DNA of 64,000 nt from Lucinisca nassula (taxonomy: Eukaryota; Mollusca; Bivalvia; Lucinida; Lucinidae): assembly GCA_963580285.1 (NCBI GenBank), contig OY757011.1, forward strand, positions 2,694,501-2,758,500, given 5' to 3'. Below, in pieces: positions 1 to 11,010 of this stretch; the first letter of the stretch is position 1, and the number at the start of each line of letters is the position of its first letter. The notes under the pieces are model-generated. The model saw only the letters and a program-made list of their open reading frames with translations. It searched no databases and had not been told where the DNA came from. Both the position numbers and the translations under genes were made by a program.

Positions 1-441
1 GAGTTCTAAACGGAGTACTCTTGTCACTTTTAAGTCGTTAGTTTTCCACGACAGCCAAACAGTGAAATATTAACAATATGTTTGCCAAAAGAACATTATG
101 CCAACGTTTAGCCAGAATATCGGCAACTAGAAAGCAGAAATTAATTTTCCTATTTAAAGCCTAAGTTGACATATAAAACACATTCCTTTTTCGATGTCAA
201 TGAAGATAATATTTGTATGAATGTTAACATAAAGCGCAATCAAGGAATACCAAATGATCTCAAATGAGTTGATGTTATTTATAATTATATTGATTTTCAT
301 GACAACGAGTCGAACTGAAGGACGTCTATAAAATGAACGAAGAACTTATTCTGTAAAACAATTTTCAAACTACAATAAGATAACCAACTAACTTACCGTC
401 TGTAGACACAAAGTATTACCACTGCGTGTGATAACAACTGA
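1..441. other. Non-coding, no feature recognised
   Basis: AT-rich sequence with stops in all frames. I see no gene, RNA or repeat boundary here before the 118-bp repeat that follows. Confidence 0.4.
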
Positions 442-1078
442 AATCTGCCTTCGAGTGGATGTTTCCAGATCAATCAATGCTTCACGCTAGACCCAAACCG
501 TTGAGTGTGATTCGAAAGATTTGGAAACCTTCGCGATCATGATACTGGATAACAACTTAGATCTGCCTTCGAGTGGATGTTCCCAGATCAATGTATCAAG
601 CTAGACCCAAACCGCTAAGTGTGATTCAAAAGATTTGGAAACCTTCGGGAATCATGATACTGTACAACTTATCAAGTTACGAGTCATCACGAAAACATGC
701 CTATATAATTTTGACCCCCTTGAACCGCACCTTTATATAGGAAAACTGGGGTTTATAGGGGTAAACCTGATTTTTCTTATTTCTGCTCTAAAATATAGAT
801 TGTGGGTACTCGTTAGAACCGACTCGAGGAGGCGGTTCTAACGAGTGCCCACAATCTATATTTTGAGCAGAAATAAGAAAAATATCACAATTTTTCATCT
901 TAAAATATTCATTTTTTCGGCGATGAAAGTGGCAATGTATTTGTATAGGCGTGTTTGCGTAATGGATCTGCCTTCAAGTGGATGTTCCCAGATAAATGTA
1001 TCACGCTAGACCCAAACCGTGAAGATTTGGAAACCTTCGCGAATCATGATACTGTACAACATATCAAGTTACGAGTAC
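442..1078. repeat. 118-bp direct repeat, three copies, split by a MITE
   Basis: Copies begin near 445, 562 and 966 with CTGCCTTC(G/A)AGTGGATGTT and continue to GATACTG(G/T)A(T/C)AAC. Copies one and two are adjacent. The third lies immediately after the HP-A MITE at 685-964, so the MITE apparently landed in or next to an existing tandem array. Confidence 0.75.
685..964 (-). mobile_element. HP-A hairpin MITE, copy 1
   Basis: Ends are CATCACGAAAACATGCC and GGCGTGTTTGCGTAATG, which are imperfect inverted repeats. The middle (about 773-880) is a long palindrome centred on the GTACTCGTTAGAACCGCCTC core. No coding capacity. The flanking arms differ in sequence: one has the paired GGGGTTT motifs, the other a TTTTCGGCGATGAAA stretch, which gives the element an orientation. 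Confidence 0.8.
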
Positions 1079-1255
1079 TATACCAATAATGCGGTCATTA
1101 TTAACTGTTTTCTTTGATAAAAGTAATTAATCAAGCATAAATAATAGTGCAAACTAGAAGTGAAGGCCTTGGTCAAGAATTGATACAATTACCTCACACC
1201 TCCCATCCAACTCACGGACGGGAGGAAAACACAAACATAATACAACTTCATCGTA

Positions 1256-1660
1256 CCCGGCCTCGGTAGCTCAGTCGGATGCGCGACTGACTGGTGATCA
1301 CTGAGGAGGACGCGGGTTCGATTCCTGCCATGATATACAACATTCTTTCGGGGAGATTGATCATGAAATCTTTTCTACGGTTATGCTGTCCTTTCCGCTG
1401 ATTCAAGAAGGGCAGTTGTCACGTTCTGGCGAAATAATATGCACTGTACTGGTTAACCGCTTACGCACACGCCTGAATGGGGAAAGTGTGGATAGGTAAA
1501 CTGACCGACTCAAAAATTACCTAAAATAGTGTTGACTGGGCCGTTAAACTCCATGTCCTGGTTAACCGCTTATGTATAAGCCTGCCCAGGGAACGTGTAG
1601 ATAGGTAAACTAACTGGCTTAAAATGAACTGAAATAGTGTTGACTGGGGCGTTAAACTCC
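1256..1660 (+). repeat. tRNA-derived SINE with duplicated 3' end
   Basis: The head has an A-box-like TAGCTCAGTCGGATG and a B-box-like GGGTTCGATTCC, as in Pol III-transcribed tRNA-derived SINEs. The body runs to GCCGTTAAACTCC at 1552. The last 100 bases or so, from GGTTAACCGCTTA to GTTAAACTCC, are then repeated at 1553-1660. A second copy lies at 13942-14235. Confidence 0.8.
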
Positions 1661-1679
1661 AATACAAACAAACAACTTC

Positions 1680-1748
1680 ATCATAAAAAACAACTTCGCC
1701 AAAACGAAACGTCAGACGCGGAACGCCAAAAGGATGGTTACTTTCCAA
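1680..1748 (-). repeat. Fragment of the RT-element 3' tail
   Basis: Matches the stretch GGCCAAAAGGACAGTTACTTTCC of the dispersed tail in diverged form (GCCAAAAGGATGGTTACTTT). Short and old. Confidence 0.5.
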
Positions 1749-1752
1749 TAAA

Positions 1753-2029
1753 CATTACGATAACACACATGTGCGACATAGTGCAATTTTCACATCTCCA
1801 AAATGGCTACTTTTCTGGTGAAAATCCTTGATATTATTATTATAAATGTTCAAAACATGGATTGAGGGTGCTCGTTAGAACCGCCTCATTGAGGCGGTTC
1901 TAACGAGTACCAACAACCTATGTCTTGGAGCAGAAATAAGTAAAATAATGTTTACCCCGTAAACCCCAGTTTTCTCTGTATAATGTGGGGTTTATGGGGT
2001 CTTTAATTTACGGACATGTTCACGTGATG
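1753..2029 (+). mobile_element. HP-B hairpin MITE, copy 1
   Basis: Ends are CATTACGATAACAC and GTTCACGTGATG. A central palindrome (about 1850-1936) has the shared core. The termini and the arm reading CATCTCCAAAATGGCTAC distinguish this subfamily from HP-A, while the AAACCCCAGTTTT arm and the core are common to both. Confidence 0.75.
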
Positions 2030-2165
2030 ATGGCCAAATGGCTAAACTTAGCAATACTTTTTTGCAACAAAGACGAATATAATAAACCACAACAAATTAC
2101 CAAAGTCCATGAGAGTGCGAGAAAATGCCTGATTTCAACCGAAAGCCAAAGGCTATTCCTTATTC

Positions 2166-2423
2166 GTTAGAACCGCTTTTGTTTCCAAAATAGCTACTTT
2201 TCTCATGAAAATCCGTGATATTTTTCTTATTTCTACTGCTAACATAGGTTGTGGGTGCTCCTTAGAACCGTCTCATTGAAGCGGTTCTAACGAGTACCTA
2301 CAACTTATGTCTTAGATAAAATAAAATAAGAAAAAATAATGTATACCCCCGTAAACCCCAGTTTTTGCAATATAAAATGGGGTTTTAGGGGGTGTTCATT
2401 TCACGGACTTGTGCAACTAATGT
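2166..2423 (+). mobile_element. HP-B hairpin MITE, copy 2 (one end lost)
   Basis: Contains the TCCAAAATAGCTACTTTTCT arm, the core palindrome near 2236-2320 and the GGGGTTTTAGGGGGTGTTCA arm. The left terminal repeat is missing. Confidence 0.65.
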
Positions 2424-2992
2424 AATACCTGTCGCTGTGTGAATCAGTTCTCAGATTCTGGCTCATGGAATTTGTCGAAGTTTATAACTTTTATTTCAAC
2501 CAATCAAATCGAGCGAAATGTACATAATGATGTAAAATTGGAATTATTGTTTTGCCTTCGCAGAAACGCGGGACTGTCGTCATGAGAACACATTTTGTCA
2601 TGCTATCAACCCGCTAAGAACGCAATAAATATACAGCGGATTATTTCCCTCCATTCTAGGTTCTGAAACTTTGATGATGCCTTATTGGCCCAAACTAGCT
2701 TGTTTGCCCTAAGAAAAATCTTCTACACTCAATTTCGCTTCTCTCTTGTGGACCTTATTTCCAAAGAGTTCCCGTTCTATAGAACATATTGTACTTGGTC
2801 AATGAAGACCATATTAGGTTAAAACACCGTTGGTACTACGACAATGCCGTTGTTCCCATGTCCTTTTTTCGTATTTTTTTTTTTTTTTTTTTTTTTTTTG
2901 TTGGTGGTGGGTCTGTTTTGTCGTTTTAGGATAAACTCGAATACGACATATAAGACGAAACAGAGATTAAACTTAGAATATTCTGATCATGT
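2424..2992. other. Non-coding; poly-T tract
   Basis: No gene seen. A long T homopolymer lies near 2876-2899. The rest shows no repeat that I could match inside the window. Confidence 0.4.
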
Positions 2993-3272
2993 CATCACGT
3001 GAACAAGTCCGTGAAATGAACACCCCCCTAAACCCCACTTTATATAGAGAAAACTGGGGTTTAAGGGGGTAAACATCATTTTTCTTATTTTTACTCCAAG
3101 ACATATGTTGTGGGTACTCGTTAGAACCGCCTGATTGAGGCGGTTCTAACGAGTACCCACAACCTATGTTTGTAGTATTTATAAGAAAAATATCACAGAT
3201 TTTCCTCAGAAAAGTAGCCATTTTGGAGATGTGAAAAAATGCACTATGCCATACGGGTTTGTTATCGTAATG
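2993..3272 (-). mobile_element. HP-B hairpin MITE, copy 3 (complete)
   Basis: Runs from CATCACGTGAACAAGTCCGT to GTTATCGTAATG. The palindrome at about 3085-3190 is almost perfect, with loop GATTGA. This is the best-preserved HP-B copy and serves as the reference for its ends. Confidence 0.8.
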
Positions 3273-3516
3273 TTTTACTATTTTAATTCATTCCCACTGG
3301 TGACGATCCATTATAAAATATCAGTTTCGTAAGATTAAATACTGAAAACTAATGTACGATAAGATGAGCAAATGGGTGAAAAGTATTTTAATGAAGATTA
3401 ATTTGCGTTCTATAACATGTCAATTGCACGACCCGCGACTGAAGTCGGTTGATTTTCTAAGAGTGCCCTAAAATCACCGTGTCATTCTGTCATTCGGTCA
3501 ATCGGTCATTCTGTCA

Positions 3517-4146
3517 GTCTGTCTGTCCGTCCGTAACCCGTTTGTGAAAATTGGTGATAGTGACTTAACCGCTTGGAATATTTAAACAATTTTTGGCATA
3601 CTGATAGATATCAATGAGATCTAACCAATGAACTTGCGAAATATTACATTCCATTTAGTAAAGCCTCGCCGAGACGAAAAATGAGAAAATTTTCGAACTG
3701 CTTCTCCTCGGAAACCGTTGGGCCGATTGAAGTCAAATTTCATATGGAGCCTCTATGGGATGGGGGAAACCAAAATTTGCTCATGGGGTCCAGGTCACAT
3801 GACCAAAATGACCGCCAAGCCATATATGGTTTGTCTGTCTGTCCGTCCGTAACCCGTTTGTGAAAATTGGTGATAGTGACTTAACCGCTTGGAATATTTA
3901 AACAATCATTGGCATACTGATAGATATCAATGAGATCTAACCAATGAACTTGCGAAATTTTACATTCCATTTAGTATAGCCTCGCCGAGGCGAAAAATGT
4001 GAACATTTTCGAACTGCTTCTCCTCGGAAACCGTTGGGCCGATTGAAGTCAAATTTCATATGGGGCCTCTATGGGATGGGGGAAACCAAAATGTGCTCAT
4101 GGGGTCCAGGTCACATGACCAAAATGGCCGCCAAGCCATATATGGT
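3517..4146. repeat. 316-bp tandem duplication
   Basis: GTCCGTCCGTAACCCG recurs at 3525 and 3841, and the following 300 bases match closely, including CTCGCCGAG and CATGACCAAAATG. A weaker third partial similarity (GGTCACATGAGCAAAATGGC) appears near 4433. The short reading frame inside copy one is not preserved in copy two, so I call it non-coding. Confidence 0.85.
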
Positions 4147-4744
4147 AAAAACCCTTCAAAAATAGTCTTCTCCAGAACCACTGGACAGATTTCCACGAAA
4201 CTTGATAAATAGCATCAGGGACGTAGGCCCATCATAAATTGCTGAAATGGTGACCCTGGGTTGACCTTGACCTTCTTTGTGCCTAGGTCAAACTTTGACA
4301 CATATGCTTTTGTATTTGAAAAGTGAGAATGCATTTTATCCTGCAACCGACTCAGAATACAGTACTAAAGTATAAGATATATTTTTGCTCCTTACGATAA
4401 GGCGCATTTATTGGGGGAACCGTTTTAGGTCCAGGTCACATGAGCAAAATGGCCGCCATACCCATATATGGTAACACTCATAAAGCTAAAAGCATCCGAC
4501 GGGTCGTGCACTTCAGCTGAAGCACTGGTTTTTATGACTATTTTCCAAGAGAAAGCTAATGACAAAATTACAGTCCATCGTGATATTTGACAGGTCCTGG
4601 AATAATTTAGATAGTCACCATTTGTTATATTTTTGTGCTAAGAATTTTTTCTGATTAGATCGAATCACATTACGCGAACGCCTGTATAATAAATACCTTC
4701 GTATACACTTTTATATATTATATATATTTTATATACATATTTGT
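4147..4744. other. Non-coding remainder of the 316-bp repeat family
   Basis: Continues with phrases such as TTGACCTTGACCTTC and GGTCACATGAGCAAAATGGC, which belong to the same repeat class as the upstream duplication. No gene seen. Confidence 0.4.
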
Positions 4745-5103
4745 CATAGTTATGACGTCGGGTCGAAGAACGTAATAACGTCATGTAATAAATTCGATAA
4801 TCCACTCATGGATTAAATATGCAGATCATTTAGATACGCCCCGTAACGTTACATGTACGACGTCCTTTATGACGTCGCGTTTACTGATTTAGGAATCTTA
4901 ACATTTTGGTAAAATCGTGAATAAAACGCGTTTTAAATGTCATATGATAAAACAGAATCATGCATTCGTGCACGTGTATTATAAAATTTATAAAACTCGT
5001 TGAGGAAAAAGGATAAAATGCTCGGCAAAGCCTCGCATTTTATCCTTTTCCTCAACTCGTTTAATAAATTCGATAATACATGAACACTCATGTAAGATCC
5101 TCT
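4745..5103 (+). mobile_element. Palindrome-bearing MITE D, left-truncated copy
   Basis: Shares with 21687-22343 the stretch from CGTAATAACGTCATGTAATA to CTCATGTAAGATCCTC, including a hairpin (about 5000-5060) whose arms read AAAATGCTCGGCAAAGCCTC and its complement. The left terminal repeat is absent. Confidence 0.7.
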
Positions 5104-5302
5104 AATTATACTGCCAAAAATCAGAAAATATCAGACGTTTTTTAACTAGAAAATGTCAGTTTTGAGATATGTCAAAATGTATTTTGTGACATAGGTTTGT
5201 CTTCGTAATGTTGTCGAGTGTGACTCATTCAGATTCTGATGTTTTCAATTCTTACATGCGTATTTCCAGACTGTCTTTTTTCAGAGTAGTCTGCAGTAAA
5301 GT

Positions 5303-5664
5303 AGAAGTAAAACAAAGATCAGGAATTGATACAATTAACTTACTCCACCCATAAAAGACACCAAAGGGAAAGAAATACAAACATTAAGCGACCAGACCAT
5401 AATGGAAACCTAAACAAAGGAAGGCCATAAGGACAGTTACTTTCCCACAAAATGGCCATATGGCCATCCAAAACCAAAAGACACAAGTGATACACACAGT
5501 AAGTAACAAACAACAACATAAATAAATCGCCACAGAAGAGCCGCCTTGGAACGGTCAGTGGAAGATTTCCACTGGGGGGCTTAAATCGATTTTACGTGGC
5601 CACAATCCTAGCCCTTACTTCCGTCGCGATTTAGACAAATAATTTGTTCAGTCCGTAAGACTAT
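5303..5664 (-). repeat. RT-element 3' tail, truncated
   Basis: Reverse orientation of the tail defined at 6582-7161. It runs from the TAGAAGTRAA end through CCGCCTTGGAACGGTCAGTG to AATTTGTTCAGTCCG. A short second piece follows at about 5705-5772. Confidence 0.75.
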
Positions 5665-5781
5665 GTTGCGACCCGATTTTAATTTCGTTTGAATTTGTTT
5701 TGTGTGAAGGCAATGATCAGAAATCGGTAAAATAACTTCACACCTCCATGATACCAAAGGGAAAGAAGCACAATCATAAAC

Positions 5782-5935
5782 CATTGCGAAAACACGCCTA
5801 TACAAATACAGTGTTACCTTCATCGCCGGAAAATGAAAATTTTTAGATGAAAAAGTGTGAAATTTTTCTTATTTCTGCTCTAAATATAGATTGTTGGCGG
5901 TTCTAACGAGTACCCATAATCTATATTTTAGAGTC
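5782..5935 (+). mobile_element. HP-A MITE, truncated
   Basis: Starts CATTGCGAAAACACGCC, continues through the core arm (now asymmetric, with part of one arm deleted) and stops at AGAGTCCGATTTACCCC, where a poly-C tract begins. Confidence 0.65.
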
Positions 5936-5968
5936 CGATTTACCCCCTCCCCCCCCCCCCCCCCCCAC

Positions 5969-6581
5969 AGAACTTCAGTTAAGTAAAGCAAATTCTTCTG
6001 ATACCGAGGCCCCTTTTTTGGATTTACATCTATCTATTGTAGATGAGTTTGTTTCGTGCAAAATTTATGGTAAACGCGATGACTTTGATTTTGAGATTGT
6101 AAATTTTCCTTTTTTGGATGGTGATGTTCCTCGTGCGCCATCCTATGGCGTTTATATTTCGCAATTAATTCGATTTGCCAGAGTGTGTAGTCATGTAACT
6201 GACTTCAACACTCGCAATAAACTTCTTAATCAGGGTTATCGGTACCATAAATTACGCAAAGCCTTTTCAAAATTTTATAGACGCCATTCTGATCTAATTT
6301 CAAAATTCAATATTGGACTTAAATCTCTTCTGCAGCAAGGTCTATCGGAACCCGAATTTTATAGTGACTTAGTATATAAATTTAGAAAAATATATAACCG
6401 CAAGGACTTCAGCACCCAATTTCGTAAAATCGTTATTCGATATAAAAAGATTGAGTACAACATAAATGTTATACGACAGACTGCATGCATGGTAGTTAAC
6501 CCAATCACGGTTGACAACTTTGCTTTCTTTAATTGCACGCCGGTGGGTCAGGCCTCAGATTCTATGACGGTTCCAACGTAA
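5969..6581 (+). pseudogene. Reverse transcriptase, C-terminal fragment
   Basis: A single open frame of about 200 codons with no proper start. It begins directly after a poly-C tract (5949-5967) and ends at the TAA at 6579-6581. Recognisable stretches are FLDLHLSI, KIYGKRDDFDFEIVNFPF, YGVYISQLIRFARVCS and ACMVVNPITV. From memory of family members in bivalve and other invertebrate genomes, this is the end of a reverse transcriptase (post-palm and thumb region), possibly Penelope-like; the catalytic YxDD box is missing, having lain upstream. No GIY-YIG endonuclease follows. The adjoining 580 bases match the commonest dispersed repeat in the window, which identifies that repeat as the 3' tail of this element. 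A 5'-truncated, non-functional copy. Confidence 0.75.
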
Positions 6582-7161
6582 AGGCTTATTGAGAATTAGA
6601 GAGATCTAATTCAAGGTCATGTTGGTTGGTGCCTGATGATCTGTCTCTGGTTTGGCCCATCAGAGTCTAACTGTTGGTTTTCGTTTGCTCCAGCATTTCA
6701 GTGGTTTCTTGCTGTCGAGTCCTCGCCGTTGTCTCACCTCTGTGGTTGTTTGATTATTTGTGTTCACGAGATGTTGCACTGATGAGCTAGGAGGCCTTCA
6801 TGCGGACTGAACAAATTATTTGTCTAAATCGCGACGGAAATAACGGCGAGGATTGTGGCCAAGTAAAATCGATTTGACCCCCCCCCCCCCCCCCCCCAAG
6901 TGGAATTCGTTTCCGCTGACCGTTCCAAGGCGGTTCTTCTGTCGCGGTTTATTTTTGTTATGGTTTGTCTTTGGGTGTTTGTGTCGCTTTGGATAGCCTT
7001 TTGGCCATTTTGTGGGAAAGTAACTGTCATTTTGGCTTTCCGCTGTTGGTGTTTCCATTAGGGTCTGTTGTTTCATGTTTGTGCGTCTTTCCCTTTGGTG
7101 TCTCTGATGGGAGCTGTGGGCTGATTGTATCGATTCCTGATCATTGCCCCCACTTCTATTT
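6582..7161 (+). repeat. 3' tail of the RT element (reference copy)
   Basis: Follows the RT stop codon directly and ends in CACTTCTATTTA. It contains TTCCAAGGCGGTTCTTCTG, GGCCATTTTGTGGGAAAGTA and GGGAGCTGTGGG. At least 15 other copies in the window end at the same CTTCTATTT point and vary at the 5' side, as expected of target-primed retrotransposition. A poly-C tract at about 6879-6898 interrupts it. Confidence 0.8.
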
Positions 7162-8172
7162 AAAACACTTCAATTCCATTTCGTCTTTAGCAACGAATGA
7201 TGCTTACCCCTTCAATGCTCATTTCTATAAAGAGAACTGTATTTGCTGTTTCGATTTCAATTTCAACAAGTTTCAAGATTTGTTTGGAATTTCAGCATAG
7301 TAAAACGGGTTTGTTAAAACTATGTTGATTTCAACGCTTTAGTGGACAGGATCTTATATTGGAACATTTAATTTTGTTAAACCAATCTTTTTTTTTAAAT
7401 TCAAAATTTCATGACAACAAATGACAAAGGATTGGGTGTAGGCTCAGCCTACATTTATTCTGTACTTTGTTTGTTTGATTTGAGGTTTAACTCCCCGCCA
7501 ACACTATAACTCCCCGCCAACACTATTTAGGGTTTTGGAGACGATTATCCTCTCTTTTGCGGTGTTGTAAGCATGACATACATGTTGCCTATATATAGTT
7601 GTCAAAATTATATACTATGGCACTTAAGTTAAGAAGAAGAAGAAAAGGAAGAAGGAGAAGCCAGTTACTCCGACATACACCAGTATTTATCGTGATTGTT
7701 TTGATATGATAGCTTCACTGCAAACGCCTGTATACATGAGTTGCACGATAAAGTATTTAGAAAGTTGATGTTTAAATTTCTAATTGATCGTCACGTTTAA
7801 ATATTTAAATATTCGAACGACCCTTGTGTAAGTTAAACTATTAATGTGGATGAGGTGCGTCATGGTTCCTGGACAGTATCTTGCGGTTGACACGGAGTTC
7901 ATGCTTACAGTTCTACCAGGGCGCTTACTCTAGCACCAGTTTACACGTTTCGAATTTGCCAATTTTCAAGTAGTTGTGGTCAGTACCCAATCCATAATCC
8001 AAACAGAAATTCGGTAACGAATGACGAATCAGAATGTTAAGACCAACATGCATGGGCTTCAGAAGGAAGCGTGTAATCAGGTGTCCGTCGATATTTAGCA
8101 AGCTTCGCCCATCATGCCTTTCGGCCTGTACGAAGGAAGTGTGGGGGGAAGCTTATGTCCGGGACTTTGAAA
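7162..8172. other. Non-coding; partial F repeat at 7468-7545
   Basis: A degraded start of the F repeat (TTTGATTTGAGGTTTAACTC) with a 20-bp internal duplication (ACTCCCCGCCAACACTATAA) lies at 7468-7545. An AAGAAGAAGAAAAGGAAGAA purine tract lies near 7630-7660. Nothing else recognised. Confidence 0.45.
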
Positions 8173-8314
8173 AATAGAAGTGAAGGCAATGATCAGGAAT
8201 CGAACCTATTAACACACAGCTCCCATCAGAGACACCACCGGGAAAGAAACACAAACATGAAATAACTAGACCCTAATGGAAACATCAATAGCGGAAAGCC
8301 AAAAGTCTACTTAT
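8173..8314 (-). repeat. RT-element 3' tail, short copy
   Basis: About 140 bases from ATAGAAGTGAAGGCAATGAT to GCGGAAAGCCAAAAG. The 5' side is strongly truncated. Confidence 0.75.
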
Positions 8315-8444
8315 GGCTTGTCATTGGCGGTACTATAAGATTAAACTGATGGCATACCAAGAAACATATTTTCTATCCCCTTTGTGAATTTTATACATTA
8401 ATCCATTGTGTACCGGAAACCCCAAAACGGGTACTTGGCAAACA

Positions 8445-8512
8445 GTGCAGGCCCAGATCAGACGCCGCAGAACGCAGCGTCTGATCAGGGCTTACACTGT
8501 TTGCAAAATTGT
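8445..8512. repeat. Palindromic element E, copy 1
   Basis: GGCAAACAGTGCAGGCCCAG is followed by ATCAGACGCC, then the complement returns to ACACTGTTTGC: a self-complementary unit of about 65 bases. Other copies lie at 12314, 12965, 17687 and, expanded, at 28645-29128. Confidence 0.75.
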
Positions 8513-8812
8513 CAGCCAATTTCCAAACAGTTTTTAAAGAACCCTAAATGTTGAAATGGACTCCTGCTATACATATAAGGAAGAAGAGTCCATTTGGTAG
8601 AGAAAGGATTACTATGATTATCATGTGGCTGGTATTTTCAGAAAATCAATTTAATTTTGATTAAACTTTATTTTATTTTAGACCTTTGTCAGACAGCGGA
8701 AATTCAGATCTTTGTCAGACGTCGAAGTATTACAGTTTCAAACATTTCATTTCTGTATCATATGTATACCGCTCTTATCATGTCAATTGGTCTTGTATTT
8801 ATGGAGTACCTA

Positions 8813-9390
8813 CCCCCGCCCATCGGGGCTTGAAGAAATAGATTGGCAGCATGATGCTTCCACGCAGAGCTGAAACCGGCCCGCACACGATTGGTAAACC
8901 ACTTCGAGGATTTAAGCCTGCCCAGGCAAAGCGGTGCGAGTCGGCCCGTCCATGCTTATAAACCCTGTTGGTTTCATTGGGCGGCGGGGCTTGAGATGTC
9001 ATTTCATCTCAATGTCGGGTAAAAGTCCCACAAAATTGGAAGCAACGTCTCCGAAATGACCTTTACAGTGTTGACGGTGGCGCTAAACATTGTTTGTTTG
9101 TTTGTTTGATTTGAGGTTTAACGTCCCCGTAAACACTGTAAAGGTCATTTCGGAGACGTTGCTTCCAATTTTGTGGGACTTTTACCCGACATTGAGATGA
9201 AATGACATCTCAAGCCCTGCCGCCCAATGAAACCAATAGGGTTTATTAGCATTGACGGTCCGCCTCGCACCGCGGTTCCTGGACAGGCTTAGATCCTCTA
9301 AGCGGTTTACCAGTACTAGTGTGCGGGCCGGATTCAGCTCTGCGTGGAAGCATCATGCAGCCCATATATTTCTTCAAGCCCCTGATGTTA
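8813..9390. repeat. Two F repeats head to head (large palindrome)
   Basis: F in reverse at 8813-9089 and F forward at 9090-9390 meet at a TGTTTGTTTGTTTG spacer. Each reads from GGTTTAACGTCC through ACGTTGCTTCCAATTTTGTG and CCCTGCCGCCCAATGAAACC to ATTTCTTCAAGCCCC. Similar sequence (TGTATACCG... ATGTCAATTGGT) lies outside both ends, at about 8762-8805 and 9422-9478, so a duplicated locus or a longer unit is involved. Confidence 0.8.
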
Positions 9391-10335
9391 AACATCAAAT
9401 CAAACAAACAAATGTATCAAATGTATACCGGTTGCTATTGCAGTTTCTTACCATGTCAATTGGTTTTGTGTTAATGGAAGTCAAGTTGATTTGTAATTTG
9501 TTTATACACGGTATTACCACAGATGTTCGGTCTGCGGCATTGTATCTCTTTCCTGATCAATGAATCACACGAGAAGCGAAGCATCGAGTATGATGAGTAG
9601 GACCAGAAAACATTAAAGAATTGCGATACAGTGCCGTAGATCAAGTTAAGATATAGTGATAATGTGTTTATTATTTCGGAGTGTCTATTGACAAACGTTT
9701 GTCAATAGCACAAAGTCGTTAAAAATGCTATTGACAGACGTTTGTCAACAGCACAAACTCGGTAAAAATGCTATTGACAGACGTTTGTCAGTAGCACAAA
9801 CTCGGTAAAAATGCTATTGACAGACATCTTTCAGATTTCAGAGTCGAAATGCGAAAGTTTTTTTTTTATATTTCTTTTCAATGATTTCTGTTTTTCCTGT
9901 CATTTCTGACAGAAACATAAACATAATAGATTTCATGTAACTTTTGTATTTTATCATATTTCTCTGTCTTTTCTCTCCTACGACTCATGTTGAAGTATCT
10001 AAAAGTCAGATTATGATTTAAGTACGATTCTTAGTTACATGGAAATATCTAGCGGGTAGAGGGGAGAGGGCGCAAAAATGTGTCGGTAGGGCAAAATTTA
10101 ACCAATACTGTTGCTGAAATCGCCCATCTTTTCTAAGGGCTCATCTGCATCCTAGGTTTGTCGCACTGAAACCGTTGTTTCAAATGCTGAGGATGAAACA
10201 TGTACACTAAAGCGAAACATGGACTTGCTACTTTCCGCTAGAAGCGGTTTGAATTAACTTTCGACTGGAGCCATAGATGATGCGGGTTTGGCCCACCGGT
10301 TCGCGGCATCTTTCTTTTGAAAGACATTCCTCCTT

Positions 10336-10627
10336 CCGTTGGTTTGTTTGATCTGAGATTTAATGTCCCCGTCAACACTGTATATTTCATTTTGCTTCCA
10401 ATTTTATGGCTCTTTAACGCACCATAGGAAAGAAATGACATCGTAAGACCTGTCACCTAATGAAACTTGTAGTGTTTATAAGCATGGACAGTCCTATGCG
10501 CACCGCTTAGCCCGGGCAGGCTTAATTCTCTCAGCGGTTTAACCGCAAATTTTGTGCGGTCGGTTGCAGTTCTGCGATGAAGCATCATGCAGCCCAACTA
10601 TTTATTCAAACCGCGATGGGCGGGGGC
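10336..10627 (+). repeat. F repeat, degraded
   Basis: TGTTTGATCTGAGATTTAAT through CCCGTCAACACTG to CCGCGATGGGCGGGGG, with many substitutions. It lies inside element G. Confidence 0.7.
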
Positions 10628-10744
10628 CGTCCTTCCGTTGGTTCAAGTAGGACAATAGGAGGTAGCAGATAGTATGAGGAGTGCTTAGATTGGAAGGTCT
10701 AAGCTTGTTGAGGAAATATGTTATAAGTATTATAAATGTCACTA

Positions 10745-11010
10745 AAATGACCTAAAATGTGATGACTGGGACTTATCTTGTATCCCAAAGAATCAGTGGG
10801 TCCATGATCAATCGTTGCGCAAGAATTTTGCCGACGCCACCAGGTTTCGAACCCACATCCTCCTGATCAACACTATTTAGGTCAATTCTAGCAGGTCAGT
10901 TACAATGTAACCTCCCCGCACTTTTCTCTGACATGTTTATAAATAAGCGGTTAACAAGTACAGAGCACTTTTCCATGGCATAAGTCGACAACTGCCCTTC
11001 TAAAATTACA
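10745..11010 (-). repeat. tRNA-derived SINE, fragmented
   Basis: The B-box complement GGTTTCGAACCCACATCCTC and the body pieces AAGCGGTTAACAAGTACAG and GACAACTGCCCTTCTA match the SINE at 13942-14235 in reverse, with parts out of order or missing. Confidence 0.6.

Noticed and set aside
1261..1330. tRNA gene
   Set aside because: A- and B-box-like motifs are present but the acceptor stem does not pair and a SINE body follows; identical logic for 13945 and 46975-47048.
6816..7076. Reverse-strand frames of 68-86 codons crossing the poly-G tract
   Set aside because: They lie in the RT-element tail, and the equivalent frames in other tail copies are broken; non-coding.
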